The notes: generated from the sequence alone by a model not told the origin. A stretch of DNA of 34,864 bases from Bacteroidales bacterium (GCA_017455205.1 JAFTBM010000055.1:1-34864), one strand, 5' to 3'; positions 17,098 through 25,994 are shown, numbered from the stretch's first letter. Numbers and translations are program-made.

Positions 17098-18229
17098 TCT
17101 GCTTCTTGATCACTTGAGTATTCCCCTGCGAGTTAAGCAGTATAACCTTCGCCACCTCACCTCGACCTTCACGCACATAGTCCACCTCAACCTCGTCGCC
17201 TGGGCTGAATAAGCCCAGCTCCTCCATCATCTCGGCAAAAGTGTTCACCTCCTTGCCCGCCACGCGAAGCACAATGTCGCCACTGCGTAAGCCAGCCTTC
17301 TCGGCACCACCGCCAGCCGTTACTTTCATCACATACAGCCCTTTTATCTCCCTCGCACTTGCCCTCTTCGCCACCTCTGCATCCACCTCCACCACCTGCA
17401 GCCCCAAATAGCCACGCTGCACGTAGCCATAACGCTGCAAGTCCACAGCCACCTTCTGCGCCAAATTGCTTGGGATGGCAAAACTATAGCCTATATAGTT
17501 GCCGTTGCCCGACGCGATGGCCGTAACGATACCTATCAGCTCGGCCTGCGAATTGACCAACGCCCCGCCACTATTGCCCGAATTGACTGCTGCATCGGTC
17601 TGCAGAAACGACTCAAGCGGTGTCTCATTTGAGCGTGGATTGTCAATAATATGCATATTGCGTGCCTTGGCACTGATGATACCTCCCGTTACTGTCGATG
17701 TGAGGTTGAACGGATTGCCGATGGCCAGCACTGGCTCGCCCACGCGCACCGAGTCGCTATTACCAAAGTTGATATAGGTCAGGTCGGTGGCCTCAATCTT
17801 GATTACCGCCAGGTCGGTGGCGGGGTCGTTGCCCACCAGGCGAGCGGGCAGCTCGCGACGGTCGTTGAGCGTCACCATGATGCGCTCGGCATCCTGCACC
17901 ACATGGTTGTTTGTCAGGATGTAGCCATCGGCGGTGATGATCACGCCCGACCCGTAGGCGTTATACACCTGCTTTTGCACCCCTTGCGGAATGATGAAGC
18001 CGAAAAACGACTGGTAGAGCGGCGTGAGCTGCGTCATCTCTGTCTTGATGTGAACCACTCCGTCAATCGTGGCAGCGGCCACATCAGTGAAATCTCGCAA
18101 TTCCATCCTCTGCACGGCGGCAGGGACAACGCGTTCCACGACTTTCACTTCAGGTTCAACCTCCCTTTGTCCACAAGCCTGCACCAGCAACGCAGGCAGC
18201 AGCAATGCTGCAAAAATGCTTTTCTTCAT
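17093..18229 (-). CDS. htrA: HtrA/DegP-type serine protease lipoprotein with one PDZ domain
   Basis: With the ATG at 18229 the product is 378 residues: a lipoprotein signal (MKKSIFAALLLPALLVQAC, Cys19), a trypsin-like protease domain and one C-terminal PDZ domain (about 285-375). The catalytic triad is H109 (LTNNHV), D139 (ATDLAVIKIE) and S220 (NSGNSGGAL). The PDZ carries YLGLQVVEVD and GLRSGDIVLRVAGKEV. Most DegP proteins have two PDZ domains and a soluble form; this lipid-anchored, one-PDZ version is closer to DegS/HhoB in layout. It would degrade or sense misfolded envelope proteins. An earlier ATG at 18253 adds eight residues ahead of the signal peptide and is less likely. Confidence 0.92.
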   Translation of the reverse strand: MKKSIFAALLLPALLVQACGQREVEPEVKVVERVVPAAVQRMELRDFTDVAAATIDGVVHIKTEMTQLTPLYQSFFGFIIPQGVQKQVYNAYGSGVIITADGYILTNNHVVQDAERIMVTLNDRRELPARLVGNDPATDLAVIKIEATDLTYINFGNSDSVRVGEPVLAIGNPFNLTSTVTGGIISAKARNMHIIDNPRSNETPLESFLQTDAAVNSGNSGGALVNSQAELIGIVTAIASGNGNYIGYSFAIPSNLAQKVAVDLQRYGYVQRGYLGLQVVEVDAEVAKRASAREIKGLYVMKVTAGGGAEKAGLRSGDIVLRVAGKEVNTFAEMMEELGLFSPGDEVEVDYVREGRGEVAKVILLNSQGNTQVIKKQN

Positions 18230-18266
18230 AGATTTCTTATAGTTTACCTCCATAACGGCGAAAACG

Positions 18267-18274
18267 CAAAACTA
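18267..18274 (-). promoter_or_regulatory. Possible -7 box of the HtrA gene
   Basis: On the minus strand TAGTTTTG matches TAnnTTTG, 38 nt ahead of the ATG at 18229. No good -33 box is seen at the expected distance. Confidence 0.35.
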
Positions 18275-18394
18275 TTGCCCTCCTTATTCTCCACCCCACC
18301 TCCTTCCTACCGAGGAGCGCCACACGTGCAAGGCCATACAAAACGCAACCGAGACACCAACAGCCTTGCTGCCATCTATGCCTCAATTGCAATT

Positions 18395-18414
18395 GTGGGG
18401 AAGAAAATCCCCGC
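18395..18414 (-). terminator. Possible weak terminator of the tmRNA
   Basis: A hairpin of about 7 bp (GGGGA against TCCCC plus flanking pairs) lies just past the tmRNA 3' end. No T-run follows, so its role is uncertain. Confidence 0.3.
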
Positions 18415-18420
18415 TTCGAG

Positions 18421-18811
18421 TGGAGGTGGGCGGACTCGAACCGCCGTCCAGACAAGTAACAAATATGCTTTCTACATGCTTATCCTGTGGTTGATTGTCG
18501 GAGTGAGGCCGGACACTGGCACCCCACCTCACCCTTATCCCCTTTGGTTTCACCCGTGCTGTGGGGAACTGCACGGGCTATCCTGTCCTTTCCTGCACCT
18601 CCTTATCGGCCGCCGACAGGCGTGGTAGCCGGGAGATGTCCCGTCCCTGCGCCTTGCGCGGGGATTAAGCCGAACTTACTGTTCTTCGGTTAGGCAGCGA
18701 GAGCGTAGCTGTTTTCGCCAATTATTGTTCTGCACCTGTTTTCAAGGCTTCTGATGCGTCAGCCTGCATGCTTACAGACCCATTCCCTTGCTGTCAAAAC
18801 CAAGCACCCCC
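18421..18811 (-). ncRNA. ssrA: tmRNA (transfer-messenger RNA)
   Basis: A 391-nt RNA on the minus strand that rescues stalled ribosomes. The 5' end GGGGGTG (18811-18805) pairs with CACCTCC just before the 3' discriminator A at 18421, forming the acceptor stem. The T arm GGCGGTTCGAGTCCGCC is at the 3' end. The 5' part has GGTTTTGACAGC, matching the usual tmRNA 5' region. The tag frame GGC GAA AAC AGC TAC GCT CTC GCT GCC TAA gives GENSYALAA; many Bacteroidetes carry GENNYALAA. It sits ahead of the resume site AATAATTGGCGAAAAC, as in Bacteroides. CCA is not encoded. A tRNA-Asp lies 75 nt upstream on the same strand. Confidence 0.95.
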
Positions 18812-18852
18812 AGTTTCGCATCGCCCCACTTGCCAGCGGAACGAAAAGCAAG

Positions 18853-18884
18853 AAAAAAGCCTCCTCGAAGAAGGCTCTTTTTGT
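18853..18884 (-). terminator. Rho-independent terminator after tRNA-Asp
   Basis: On the minus strand AGCCTTC, a short loop and GGGAGGCT-like pairing (AGGAGGCT) form a stem of about 7 bp followed by TTTTTT. It lies immediately downstream of the tRNA and ahead of the tmRNA, suggesting the two are separate units. Confidence 0.65.
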
Positions 18885-18885
18885 C

Positions 18886-18963
18886 TGGCGGTCCGGACGA
18901 GACTCGAACTCGCGACCCCATGCGTGACAGGCATGTATTCTAACCAAACTGAACTACCGGACC
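18886..18963 (-). tRNA. tRNA-Asp (GTC), CCA encoded
   Basis: On the minus strand the 78-nt sequence begins GGTCCGGTAGTTCAGTTTGG and ends CCGGACCGCCA. The acceptor stem GGTCCGG/CCGGACC is perfect. The anticodon loop reads CTGTCAC, giving anticodon GTC. The T arm holds GAGTTCGAGTCTC. The 3' CCA is encoded. A promoter lies 27-58 nt upstream. Confidence 0.96.
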
Positions 18964-18989
18964 CTGTGTTTCTCTCTCGAAACCGAGTG

Positions 18990-19021
18990 CAAAAGTACAC
19001 ACTTTTCCCAAACCGACCAAA
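18990..19021 (-). promoter_or_regulatory. Bacteroidetes-type promoter of tRNA-Asp
   Basis: On the minus strand TTTG (19021-19018), 20 nt, then TACTTTTG (18997-18990), an exact fit to TTTG-N20-TAnnTTTG. The start of transcription would fall about 20 nt before the tRNA. Confidence 0.75.
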
Positions 19022-19173
19022 TTTTTTTTATCCTCACGTTCCTCAAAACTCTTTACCTCGCTGATAACCACACTGCTATTTTTTCAAGATTTCTTTCTAG
19101 CGACCTTATATCTGACCTAATTTTTGCCTACTTTGAATGCCATTTCCTTCTATTTTTACCCCTCGCCTACTTT

Positions 19174-20871
19174 CTACTTTATCTTCGCCCAGCTGTCCTT
19201 GAGGGTACAGGTGCGGTTGAAGACAAGATGTTCTGGAGAGCTGTCGCGGTCGGTGCAGAAATAGCCCATCCTCTCGAACTGATAGCGGGCAATGCCGTCT
19301 GGGAATTGAGGATTGAGGATTGAGAATTGAGAATTGAGGGCGGGCTCGCACTTGGCCGTAACGACGCGGAGGCTATTGGGGTTGAGGTTCTCGAGGAAGG
19401 TGTGACCTTCTTCCACATCATCGGGAGCTTCAACAGCAAACAATCTGTCAAACAGCCTTACCTCGGCGTCGATAGCGTGCTTGGCACTGACCCAGTGGAT
19501 AGTGCCCTTTACCTTACGTCCGTCGGGCGAATCGCCGCCACGCGTGGCGGGATCGTAGGTGCAGTGGATGCAGGTGATGTCGCCCTCTGCATCTTTCTCC
19601 ACGCTTTGCGCTGTAACAAAATAAGCATAGCGCAAGCGCACCTCCTGACCGATGGCCATGCGGACGTACTTTTTGGGGGCCACTTCCATAAAATCCTCGC
19701 GCTCAATCCACAGCTCGCGACAGAAAGGCACCTCGCGACTGCCGTCGGCCTCGCACTCGGGGTTGTTTACCGCTGTCAGCATCTCCTCCTGACCTTCGGG
19801 GTAGTTGTCGATGACAACCTTCACCGGGTCAAGCACTGCCATTCGGCGCTGCGCCACCTTGTTGAGGTGCTCCCGTAAAGAGAACTCCAGCAGGCCATAG
19901 TCGATGATATTGTCGCGCTTGGCCACGCCGATGCGCTCGCAGAAGGCGCGAATGCTCTCGGGCGTATAGCCTCGGCGGCGGAAACCACAGATGGTCGGCA
20001 TACGGGGGTCGTCCCAGCCACTGACATAGCCCTCCTTGACCAACTGAAGCAACTTTCGCTTGCTCATCACCGTGTAGTTGATATTCAGGCGGGCGAACTC
20101 GTACTGATGGCTCTGCCAAATGCCCAGCTGCTCGATAAACCAGTCGTAGAGCGGACGGTGGATATCGAACTCCAGCGTACAGATACTGTGCGTGATATGC
20201 TCGATGCTATCGCTCTGACCGTGGGCGTAGTCGTACATCGGGTAGATGCACCATTTGTCGCCCGTGCGGTGGTGGTGGGCATGGAGGATGCGGTACATGA
20301 TTGGGTCGCGGAACATCATGTTGGGGTGCGCCATGTCGATCTTGGCGCGCAGCACCTTGGCACCATCGGGGAACTCGCCGGCACGCATACGGCGGAACAG
20401 ATCGAGGTTTTCCTCCACCGAACGGTCGCGGTAGGGGCTATTCTTGCCAGGGGTGGTCACAGTGCCGCGACCTTCGCGTATCTCGTCGAGCGTCTGGTCG
20501 TCAACGTAGGCTAGCCCTTTCTTGATAAGTTCCTCTGCCCACTGGTAGAGCTGCTCGAAGTAGTCGGATGCGTAGTGCATCTCAGCCCAGTCGAAACCGA
20601 GCCAGTGAATATCCTCTTGGATGGAGTCTACATATTCGGTGTCCTCCTTGACGGGGTTGGTGTCGTCGAAGCGCAGGTTAGTTTTTCCGCCATACTTCTG
20701 TGCCAATCCGAAGTTGATGCAAATCGACTTGGCATGGCCGATGTGCAGGTAGCCGTTGGGTTCGGGTGGAAATCGCGTCTGGACGGCAGTGCAATTGCCG
20801 TCGGCAAGGTCGCGCTCAATGATGTCTTCCAAAAAGTTCAGCTGGCGTCCAGCGTTGGTGGTCTCTTCCAT
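19174..20871 (-). CDS. glnS: Glutaminyl-tRNA synthetase
   Basis: A 565-residue class I synthetase that charges tRNA-Gln. The ATG at 20871 ([20 protein letters not shown]) is preferred; an upstream ATG at 20892 would add seven residues. It has [15 protein letters not shown] at residues 36-49 (HIGH at 43-46) and [10 protein letters not shown], the KMSKS counterpart. GlnRS-specific signs are [40 protein letters not shown] and [15 protein letters not shown]-like text, and the C-terminal anticodon-binding barrel is complete. Near residues 511-523 a short Asn/Gln/Ser-rich insertion ([11 protein letters not shown]) is encoded by a 7-bp tandem repeat. The lineage thus charges tRNA-Gln directly. Confidence 0.96.
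   Translation of the reverse strand: MEETTNAGRQLNFLEDIIERDLADGNCTAVQTRFPPEPNGYLHIGHAKSICINFGLAQKYGGKTNLRFDDTNPVKEDTEYVDSIQEDIHWLGFDWAEMHYASDYFEQLYQWAEELIKKGLAYVDDQTLDEIREGRGTVTTPGKNSPYRDRSVEENLDLFRRMRAGEFPDGAKVLRAKIDMAHPNMMFRDPIMYRILHAHHHRTGDKWCIYPMYDYAHGQSDSIEHITHSICTLEFDIHRPLYDWFIEQLGIWQSHQYEFARLNINYTVMSKRKLLQLVKEGYVSGWDDPRMPTICGFRRRGYTPESIRAFCERIGVAKRDNIIDYGLLEFSLREHLNKVAQRRMAVLDPVKVVIDNYPEGQEEMLTAVNNPECEADGSREVPFCRELWIEREDFMEVAPKKYVRMAIGQEVRLRYAYFVTAQSVEKDAEGDITCIHCTYDPATRGGDSPDGRKVKGTIHWVSAKHAIDAEVRLFDRLFAVEAPDDVEEGHTFLENLNPNSLRVVTAKCEPALNSQFSILNPQFPDGIARYQFERMGYFCTDRDSSPEHLVFNRTCTLKDSWAKIK
19304..19338. repeat. 7-bp tandem repeat, five units, inside glnS
   Basis: Five contiguous heptamers: AATTGAG, GATTGAG, GATTGAG, AATTGAG, AATTGAG on the plus strand (CTCAATY on the glnS sense strand). 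As 7 is not a multiple of 3, gain or loss of one unit would shift the glnS frame. Confidence 0.95.
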
Positions 20872-20925
20872 AAGTGTCTGTCGTTGTTGCAAATGATATA
20901 ATGTGGCACAAAGCCTTCACGCCTG

Positions 20926-20933
20926 CAAATTTA
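20926..20933 (-). promoter_or_regulatory. Possible -7 box of glnS
   Basis: TAAATTTG on the minus strand matches TAnnTTTG, 55 nt ahead of the glnS ATG. No -33 box is found at the right spacing. Confidence 0.35.
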
Positions 20934-20996
20934 CGCAAAAAAATCCGACATCGAGGCTAATTCCTTACAAATATAGCCTCATGCCATCGCTTTCCC

Positions 20997-21695
20997 CTAA
21001 TGCAGCTCTTCCATCGCTCGCTGGATGAACTTGTTGAGTGGAACGCTGGCTTTCCACACCTTCAGCACCTCCTCCAGCAGGTTGCCCCCCTCGAGCACAC
21101 GCTGGGGCATCGTGTAGGTGGTGCAATAGTCCTTGTATTTGAGCCAGTCGGCATGTTCCCAGTCGGCTGGATAGCCTTTGGGCACCCGCTGGAGTTTCTT
21201 GAAGGTGAAGAACTCCGACCCGAAATATTTCCTGTACGATGGCGCGCTGATAATGGCCTCAAACTCCTCGGGGCAATAGAATATCTCCTGGCGGATGGCA
21301 GCCAGTGCGTCGGGCTCGGGCATGAAGATGCCGCCACCGAGGTTGCAAGTGCCTTCGAGGCCATAGGCTTCTTCGGTGCCCATCTGGAAATAGTAGCCTG
21401 GCACACCGCTGTTCTTTGCTCCCCAGCTGCTTAAGAAGCAGGCTATGTGGGTCTTGTAGGGTGTCTTGTCGGGCGAGAAACGTGTGTCGCGGTAGATGCG
21501 GTAGACCGAGTTCTTTGCCGTGAGCCCCACGAGCGTCTCGTCGCAGTGCACCATCTCGTCAATCAGTGCCTGCGTAAATTCTTCGAATACAGCCTTAATG
21601 GCCAGCCAGCGCTCTTTATGCTCGTTGAACCACGGGCGGTTGTTGTTCACGGTCAGTTCCGTGAAGAAAGGCATGGTGTCGGGGTGAAGGTTCAT
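20997..21695 (-). CDS. DUF2461 (TIGR02453) family protein
   Basis: A 232-residue protein of the widespread DUF2461 family, function unknown. Family marks are LHPDTMPFFTELTVNNNRPW followed by FNEHK near residues 10-26, then RIYRDTRFSPDKTPYKTHIA near 67-86, and PGYYFQMGTEEAYGLEGTCN with GGGIFMPEPDALAAIRQEI. Full length for the family, with no signal peptide or membrane segment. It starts 16 nt after the frdB stop and may be read through from the fumarate reductase operon, though the connection is probably incidental. Confidence 0.88.
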   Translation of the reverse strand: MNLHPDTMPFFTELTVNNNRPWFNEHKERWLAIKAVFEEFTQALIDEMVHCDETLVGLTAKNSVYRIYRDTRFSPDKTPYKTHIACFLSSWGAKNSGVPGYYFQMGTEEAYGLEGTCNLGGGIFMPEPDALAAIRQEIFYCPEEFEAIISAPSYRKYFGSEFFTFKKLQRVPKGYPADWEHADWLKYKDYCTTYTMPQRVLEGGNLLEEVLKVWKASVPLNKFIQRAMEELH

Positions 21696-21711
21696 CTCTG
21701 TGGGGTTTTAC

Positions 21712-22470
21712 TTATTCATTACGGTCGCGCCCCAGCAGCTGTGCTATCCACTGCCTGTTGAGCCGCGCTATGTTTTGCCGCTTGATTTGCTTGGGGCATT
21801 CTGCCTCGCAGGCATAGGTGTTGGTGCAGCTACCAAAGCCCAGCTCATCCATCTTGCAGACCATCTTTCTCACGCGGTCGGCAGCCTCCACCCGACCTTG
21901 GGGCAGCAGGGCCAGATGGCTGACCTTCGCTCCCACAAAGAGCATCGCACTGGCGTTCTTGCAAGCTGCCACGCAAGCCCCACAGCCGATACACTGGGCC
22001 GCATCCATAGCCTGGTCGGCCTTATGCTTGGCTATCAAGATGGTGTTGGCATCAGGCACACCGCCCGTAGTGGCACTCACATAGCCTCCAGCCTGGATGA
22101 TTGCATCGAAGGCCGAACGATCTACCACCAAGTCGCGCACCACAGGGAAGGCTTTGGCACGCCACGGTTCCACCCATATTTCATCGCCGTCGCTGAAGCG
22201 GCGCATGTGGAGCTGGCAGGTGGTAACGCCCTCATCGTTGCCATGGGGCCGACCGTTGATGTAGAGTCCACACATGCCGCATATTCCCTCGCGACAATCG
22301 TTGTCGAAGCAGACGGGATGGGCAATGCGGTCGCCCACCAGGTGCTCGTTGAGCTGGTCGAGCATCTCGAGGAACGAGCAGTCGGGCGAGATGCCATCAA
22401 TCTCGTAGGTGGCGAAATGACCTTTGGCTTGGGCACATTCCTGTCTCCAAATGTGCAACGTGAAATGCAT
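21712..22470 (-). CDS. frdB: Succinate dehydrogenase/fumarate reductase iron-sulfur subunit
   Basis: A 252-residue electron-transfer subunit that links the flavin to the membrane cytochrome. The [2Fe-2S] site is in [20 protein letters not shown] with C59, C64 and C67, plus C85 in VTTCQLHM. The two ferredoxin-type sites are [12 protein letters not shown] (C160, C163, C166, C170) and [15 protein letters not shown] (C215, C221, C225), giving 4Fe-4S and 3Fe-4S clusters as in other members. Third gene of the C-A-B operon, 34 nt after frdA. In Bacteroidales this complex mainly reduces fumarate to succinate in anaerobic respiration. Confidence 0.96.
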   Translation of the reverse strand: MHFTLHIWRQECAQAKGHFATYEIDGISPDCSFLEMLDQLNEHLVGDRIAHPVCFDNDCREGICGMCGLYINGRPHGNDEGVTTCQLHMRRFSDGDEIWVEPWRAKAFPVVRDLVVDRSAFDAIIQAGGYVSATTGGVPDANTILIAKHKADQAMDAAQCIGCGACVAACKNASAMLFVGAKVSHLALLPQGRVEAADRVRKMVCKMDELGFGSCTNTYACEAECPKQIKRQNIARLNRQWIAQLLGRDRNE

Positions 22471-22504
22471 CTTTCTTTTCCTTTTGATTTCAATGGGTTA
22501 TGGC

Positions 22505-24475
22505 CTACTTGTAGTTGCGACGGCCAATCTTCACATGTTCATAATTGAGCGGCTCCTTGTGCAACAGTTCAGGTTGCCCTTTGCCTTGATATTCCCACGC
22601 GGCTACGAACATAAAGTGCTCGTCGTCGCGCTGCGTCTCGCCGTCCTCTGTCTGATGCTCCACACGGAAGTGGCCACCGCACGATTCCTCGCGCTGCTCG
22701 GCATCGGCCACGATGAGGTGTGCCAACTCAAAGTAGTCGGCCAAGCGGTAGGCTTTCTCGAGCTCTGGATTCATCTCGCTGACCTTGCCAGGGATATACA
22801 CCCCCTGGCGGAACTCTGCCTCCAGCCGTGCAATCTCCTGCTTGGCGGTGGCAAGGCTCTCCTTGCTACGCGCCATGCCGCAATGCTCCCACATGATGCA
22901 CCCCAGTGCTTTATGGTAGTGGTCGACAGAGTGTCCGGAATTTCCAGATTCTCCGGAGTCTCCTGGATTTCTGGAGATAGCCATCAGGTCATCGAGACGC
23001 TGACGCACACTGGCCTCGGCCTCATCGAACTCGGGACCTTCGGCCTTGACCTTGCCCACGTAGATCTGGTCAGCCAAGTAATTCTGCAGGGTGTAGGGCA
23101 GCACAAAGTAGCCATCGGCCAATCCTTGCATCAAGGCAGAGGCTCCAAGGCGGTTGGCACCGTGGTCGCTGAAGTTAGCCTCGCCCGCAGCGAAGAGTCC
23201 GGGAATGGTGGTCTGCAACTCATAATCGACCCAAAGCCCTCCCATCGTGTAGTGCACAGCGGGGTAGATCATCATCGGGGTCTGATAGGGGTCGTCGTCC
23301 ACTATCTTTTTGTACATCTGGAAGAGGTTGCCGTAGCGTTCCTCGATCACCTCGCGACCCAGCCTTTCGATGGCCGAGGCGAAGTCGAGGTAGACGGCCA
23401 AACCCGTGGAACCTACGCCGTAGCCGGCGTCGCAACGCTCTTTGGCCGCCCTCGAAGCCACATCGCGCGGCACCAGGTTGCCGAAGGCTGGATAGCGGCG
23501 CTCGAGGTAGTAGTCGCGGTCATCCTCGGCTATATCGCACGGCTTGAGCCTGCCAGCACGTATGGCCTCGGCATCTTCCTTCCGCTTAGGCACCCAGATG
23601 CGACCATCGTTGCGCAGGCTTTCGCTCATGAGGGTAAGTTTCGACTGGTAGTCGCCGTGGACGGGAATGCATGTGGGGTGGATTTGCACGTAGCAGGGGT
23701 TGGCAAAAGCCGCACCGCGACGGTGGCACACCCAAGCTGCCGACCCGTTGCTATTCATGGCGTTGGTGGAGAGGTAGTAGACGTTGCCATAGCCACCAGT
23801 GGCCACCACCACAGCATGGGCTGCATAGCGCTCCAGCTCGCCGCTGACCAGGTTGCGCACGATGATGCCTCGGGCGCGACCATCCACCACTACCAAGTCC
23901 ATCATTTCGCGCCGTGTGTGGAGGCTGACGGTGCCACGGGCTATCTCGCGGCTCAATGCCCCATAGGCCCCCAGCAGCAGCTGCTGCCCCGTCTGCCCCC
24001 GAGCGTAGAACGTGCGGCTCACCTGCGCTCCGCCAAACGAGCGGTTGGCCAGCAATCCGCCATAGTCGCGGGCGAAAGGCACTCCCTGCGCCACACACTG
24101 GTCGATGATGCCCCCACTCACCTCGGCCAGGCGGTAGACGTTGGCCTCACGCGCACGATAGTCGCCCCCTTTGAGGGTGTCGCGGAAGAGGCGCTCCACG
24201 CTGTCGCCATCGTTTTGGTAGTTCTTGGCCGCATTGATGCCCCCTTGAGCCGCGATGCTATGTGCCCTGCGCGGCGAATCCTGGATGCAGAACACATCCA
24301 CGTGGAACCCCAGTGCCCCGAGCGATGCCGCCGCCGAGGCTCCAGCCAGTCCCGTCCCCACCACTATGATGTCCAGCTTGCGCTTGTTGGCAGGATTAAC
24401 CAGCCGCTGGCTGGCTTTATAGCGCGTCCACTTCTCGCCGAGCGGGCCTTCGGGGATTTTCGAATCCAATATCAT
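22505..24475 (-). CDS. frdA: Succinate dehydrogenase/fumarate reductase flavoprotein subunit
   Basis: A 656-residue FAD enzyme of the FrdA/SdhA family, catalysing the fumarate/succinate reaction on the cytoplasmic side. The dinucleotide fold is [19 protein letters not shown] at residues 38-56. H72 in [15 protein letters not shown] is the expected covalent FAD ligand. Catalytic-domain motifs include [32 protein letters not shown] and [20 protein letters not shown]. At about residues 500-515 a run of Ser-Gly-x triplets is encoded by a 9-bp tandem repeat, in the helical linker before the C-terminal domain ([19 protein letters not shown]). Second gene of the operon, 38 nt after frdC. Confidence 0.96.
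   Translation of the reverse strand: MILDSKIPEGPLGEKWTRYKASQRLVNPANKRKLDIIVVGTGLAGASAAASLGALGFHVDVFCIQDSPRRAHSIAAQGGINAAKNYQNDGDSVERLFRDTLKGGDYRAREANVYRLAEVSGGIIDQCVAQGVPFARDYGGLLANRSFGGAQVSRTFYARGQTGQQLLLGAYGALSREIARGTVSLHTRREMMDLVVVDGRARGIIVRNLVSGELERYAAHAVVVATGGYGNVYYLSTNAMNSNGSAAWVCHRRGAAFANPCYVQIHPTCIPVHGDYQSKLTLMSESLRNDGRIWVPKRKEDAEAIRAGRLKPCDIAEDDRDYYLERRYPAFGNLVPRDVASRAAKERCDAGYGVGSTGLAVYLDFASAIERLGREVIEERYGNLFQMYKKIVDDDPYQTPMMIYPAVHYTMGGLWVDYELQTTIPGLFAAGEANFSDHGANRLGASALMQGLADGYFVLPYTLQNYLADQIYVGKVKAEGPEFDEAEASVRQRLDDLMAISRNPGDSGESGNSGHSVDHYHKALGCIMWEHCGMARSKESLATAKQEIARLEAEFRQGVYIPGKVSEMNPELEKAYRLADYFELAHLIVADAEQREESCGGHFRVEHQTEDGETQRDDEHFMFVAAWEYQGKGQPELLHKEPLNYEHVKIGRRNYK
22932..22976. 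repeat. 9-bp tandem repeat inside frdA
   Basis: Five degenerate nonamers in a row: TGTCCGGAA, TTTCCAGAT, TCTCCGGAG, TCTCCTGGA, TTTCTGGAG (plus strand). On the sense strand they encode repeated Ser-Gly-x triplets. The period preserves the frame. Confidence 0.85.
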
Positions 24476-24513
24476 TGTCGATTGCCTCTAATTTGTTCAA
24501 CACCAGTTTGTAA

Positions 24514-25467
24514 TCACACACCCAAGTAGACCAACACCACCACAGCCGTAAAGCCCAAGCAGACGAGCCACGTGTAGGCCTTGCCGCACCACTCTATCGC
24601 ACGATTATACTTGTAGTTGTTCAGCCCCAGGGTTTGGAATGCCGAGGGGAAAGCATGGCGGAGGTGGAAAAACAGCACGAGGAAGAAAAGCAGGTAGCTG
24701 AAGGCTATGTGGAAGTGGCTGAACTTTTCGCGCGTCATGAAGTAGAAGTCGGGCTCCACGTCGCACCCCTCCACCTCCTGCTCTATCAGCCTCTTTTGCT
24801 CGTAGCCAATGTGCCTCACCCACTGCCCATCGGCACTCAAATTTTCCTCTTTAATCAGCTCGGCCACTGGCAGCACCTCGCGCAACGCCTCCACCTCGGC
24901 CCGCATCTGCACCTGCTGCTCTATGGGCAGCTGTTCCAGGTAGGCCGTCATCTGCCCCTCCACCGCGTCGAGGTACTCGGCTGGCGTGATGCCATACTGC
25001 GCAGCCGCCTGTGCCAGCTCTTTCACCGCCCCCTGCTCCACCTGCTCGCGCCGCACCATATATTCGCCTTTCACCCACCCAATCTTCACAAAGTAGAAAT
25101 CAGCGAAATGAAGCCATAGGCAGACAAATATCAATATTCCCGTCCACACCATCAGCTTCGACCCGCCGTGGGTCTTCGACCGCTGCCGCTGGTGGTAGCG
25201 CACGGGTCGCGCCCGCCGATTGGCCACTGCCAACCATAGCGTCAGCACGATATGCAGCAGCAGCACTCCCAGCAGCACCACCTCCGTCAGCTTCACCACC
25301 CAGTTGCTCCCCATAAAATGGCAGAATGCCGAGTACCACGCCCCGTCGTCGTGCCGCAAAATGAAGAGGTTGGCCACCATGTGGAACAACAAGAAGAGCA
25401 GCAGGAAGCCGCCCAGCAGGGAGATACAAAGTTTGCGGGTGATGGAATGCACTGCGGGTAATTTCAT
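24514..25467 (-). CDS. frdC: Succinate dehydrogenase/fumarate reductase cytochrome b subunit, enlarged loop
   Basis: A 317-residue membrane anchor of the single-subunit diheme type used by Bacteroidetes and epsilonproteobacteria. Five membrane segments are likely: about 15-38, 60-82, 105-128, 252-272 and 297-316. Candidate haem ligands are H29, H72, H120 and His residues in the fourth helix region (SHFHIAFSYLL; FFHLRHAF). It is some 90 residues longer than the usual 220-230, because a charged, probably helical segment (about residues 132-245, with many Glu, Gln and Ala) separates helices three and four. The start at 25467 (MKLPAVHSITRK) is chosen by homology. The frame stays open to 25869, but that part is repeat-encoded and lies beyond the promoter. 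Confidence 0.88.
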   Translation of the reverse strand: MKLPAVHSITRKLCISLLGGFLLLFLLFHMVANLFILRHDDGAWYSAFCHFMGSNWVVKLTEVVLLGVLLLHIVLTLWLAVANRRARPVRYHQRQRSKTHGGSKLMVWTGILIFVCLWLHFADFYFVKIGWVKGEYMVRREQVEQGAVKELAQAAAQYGITPAEYLDAVEGQMTAYLEQLPIEQQVQMRAEVEALREVLPVAELIKEENLSADGQWVRHIGYEQKRLIEQEVEGCDVEPDFYFMTREKFSHFHIAFSYLLFFLVLFFHLRHAFPSAFQTLGLNNYKYNRAIEWCGKAYTWLVCLGFTAVVVLVYLGV

Positions 25468-25512
25468 ATCGTTTAAGCTATTAGAGTCTGGTTTGAATAA
25501 ACTACACTCCTG

Positions 25513-25543
25513 CAAAGTTACGAAAAAATTCTGTCCGCCGCAA
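25513..25543 (-). promoter_or_regulatory. Bacteroidetes-type promoter of the frdCAB operon
   Basis: On the minus strand TTG (25543-25541), 20 nt, then TAACTTTG (25520-25513). The -7 box ends 46 nt before the frdC ATG. Confidence 0.7.
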
Positions 25544-25706
25544 GAAATCTTCAGCGCTCCACCCGAGCCTCCTTGCCTCCTTCCCCACCCCTCCCCTATC
25601 CCCCGCAGGCCCTCATCATCTCCTCCGTTTCGCATCCGAAAAAGGGTCCTTTTCGAGGCTCTTTGATGTCCATTTTTCACCCCTCCATTTTCGCCCCCCG
25701 AAAACA

Positions 25707-25730
25707 AACTAATTCGTACACGAACTAATT
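25707..25730. repeat. 24-bp near-palindrome, copy 1
   Basis: AACTAATTCGTACACGAACT plus AATT reads as an imperfect palindrome centred on TACA. It matches copy 2 at 25995-26018 in about 19 of 24 positions. Confidence 0.75.
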
Positions 25731-25789
25731 TCACCCCCCTGCCACCCGCCCTGCTTCCCCTCCCCATCCGACCCGTATTTCCTCCGCCC

Positions 25790-25855
25790 GGATACGGACT
25801 TGATACGGAGCGGATACGGAGGGGATACGGAGGGGATACGGAGGGGATGCCTACC
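25790..25855. repeat. 11-bp tandem repeat, five clear units
   Basis: GGATACGGACT, TGATACGGAGC and then three perfect GGATACGGAGG units (25812-25844), with a worn sixth unit to 25855. Non-coding. Confidence 0.92.
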
Positions 25856-25994
25856 GAAGGATAACACATATCTGATTGTTAAGCAGTTATGTTTTGTTAA
25901 AAATGTTTTTTGTGTGGATTTCAGGCGTTTGTGGATGATTTCTGCGAGAAAAAAGTGCGCTTTTGCGAGACTGCTCGGATGGTGGCAAAAATGC

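Noticed and set aside
25468-25869. N-terminal extension of frdC (about 134 residues)
   Set aside because: The extra part is encoded by the 11-bp repeat and C-rich spacer, lies upstream of the promoter, and relatives start at the internal Met.
25905-25945. Two TGTGGAT-like strings resembling DnaA boxes
   Set aside because: Both miss the final bases of the consensus and there are only two; not enough to claim an origin.
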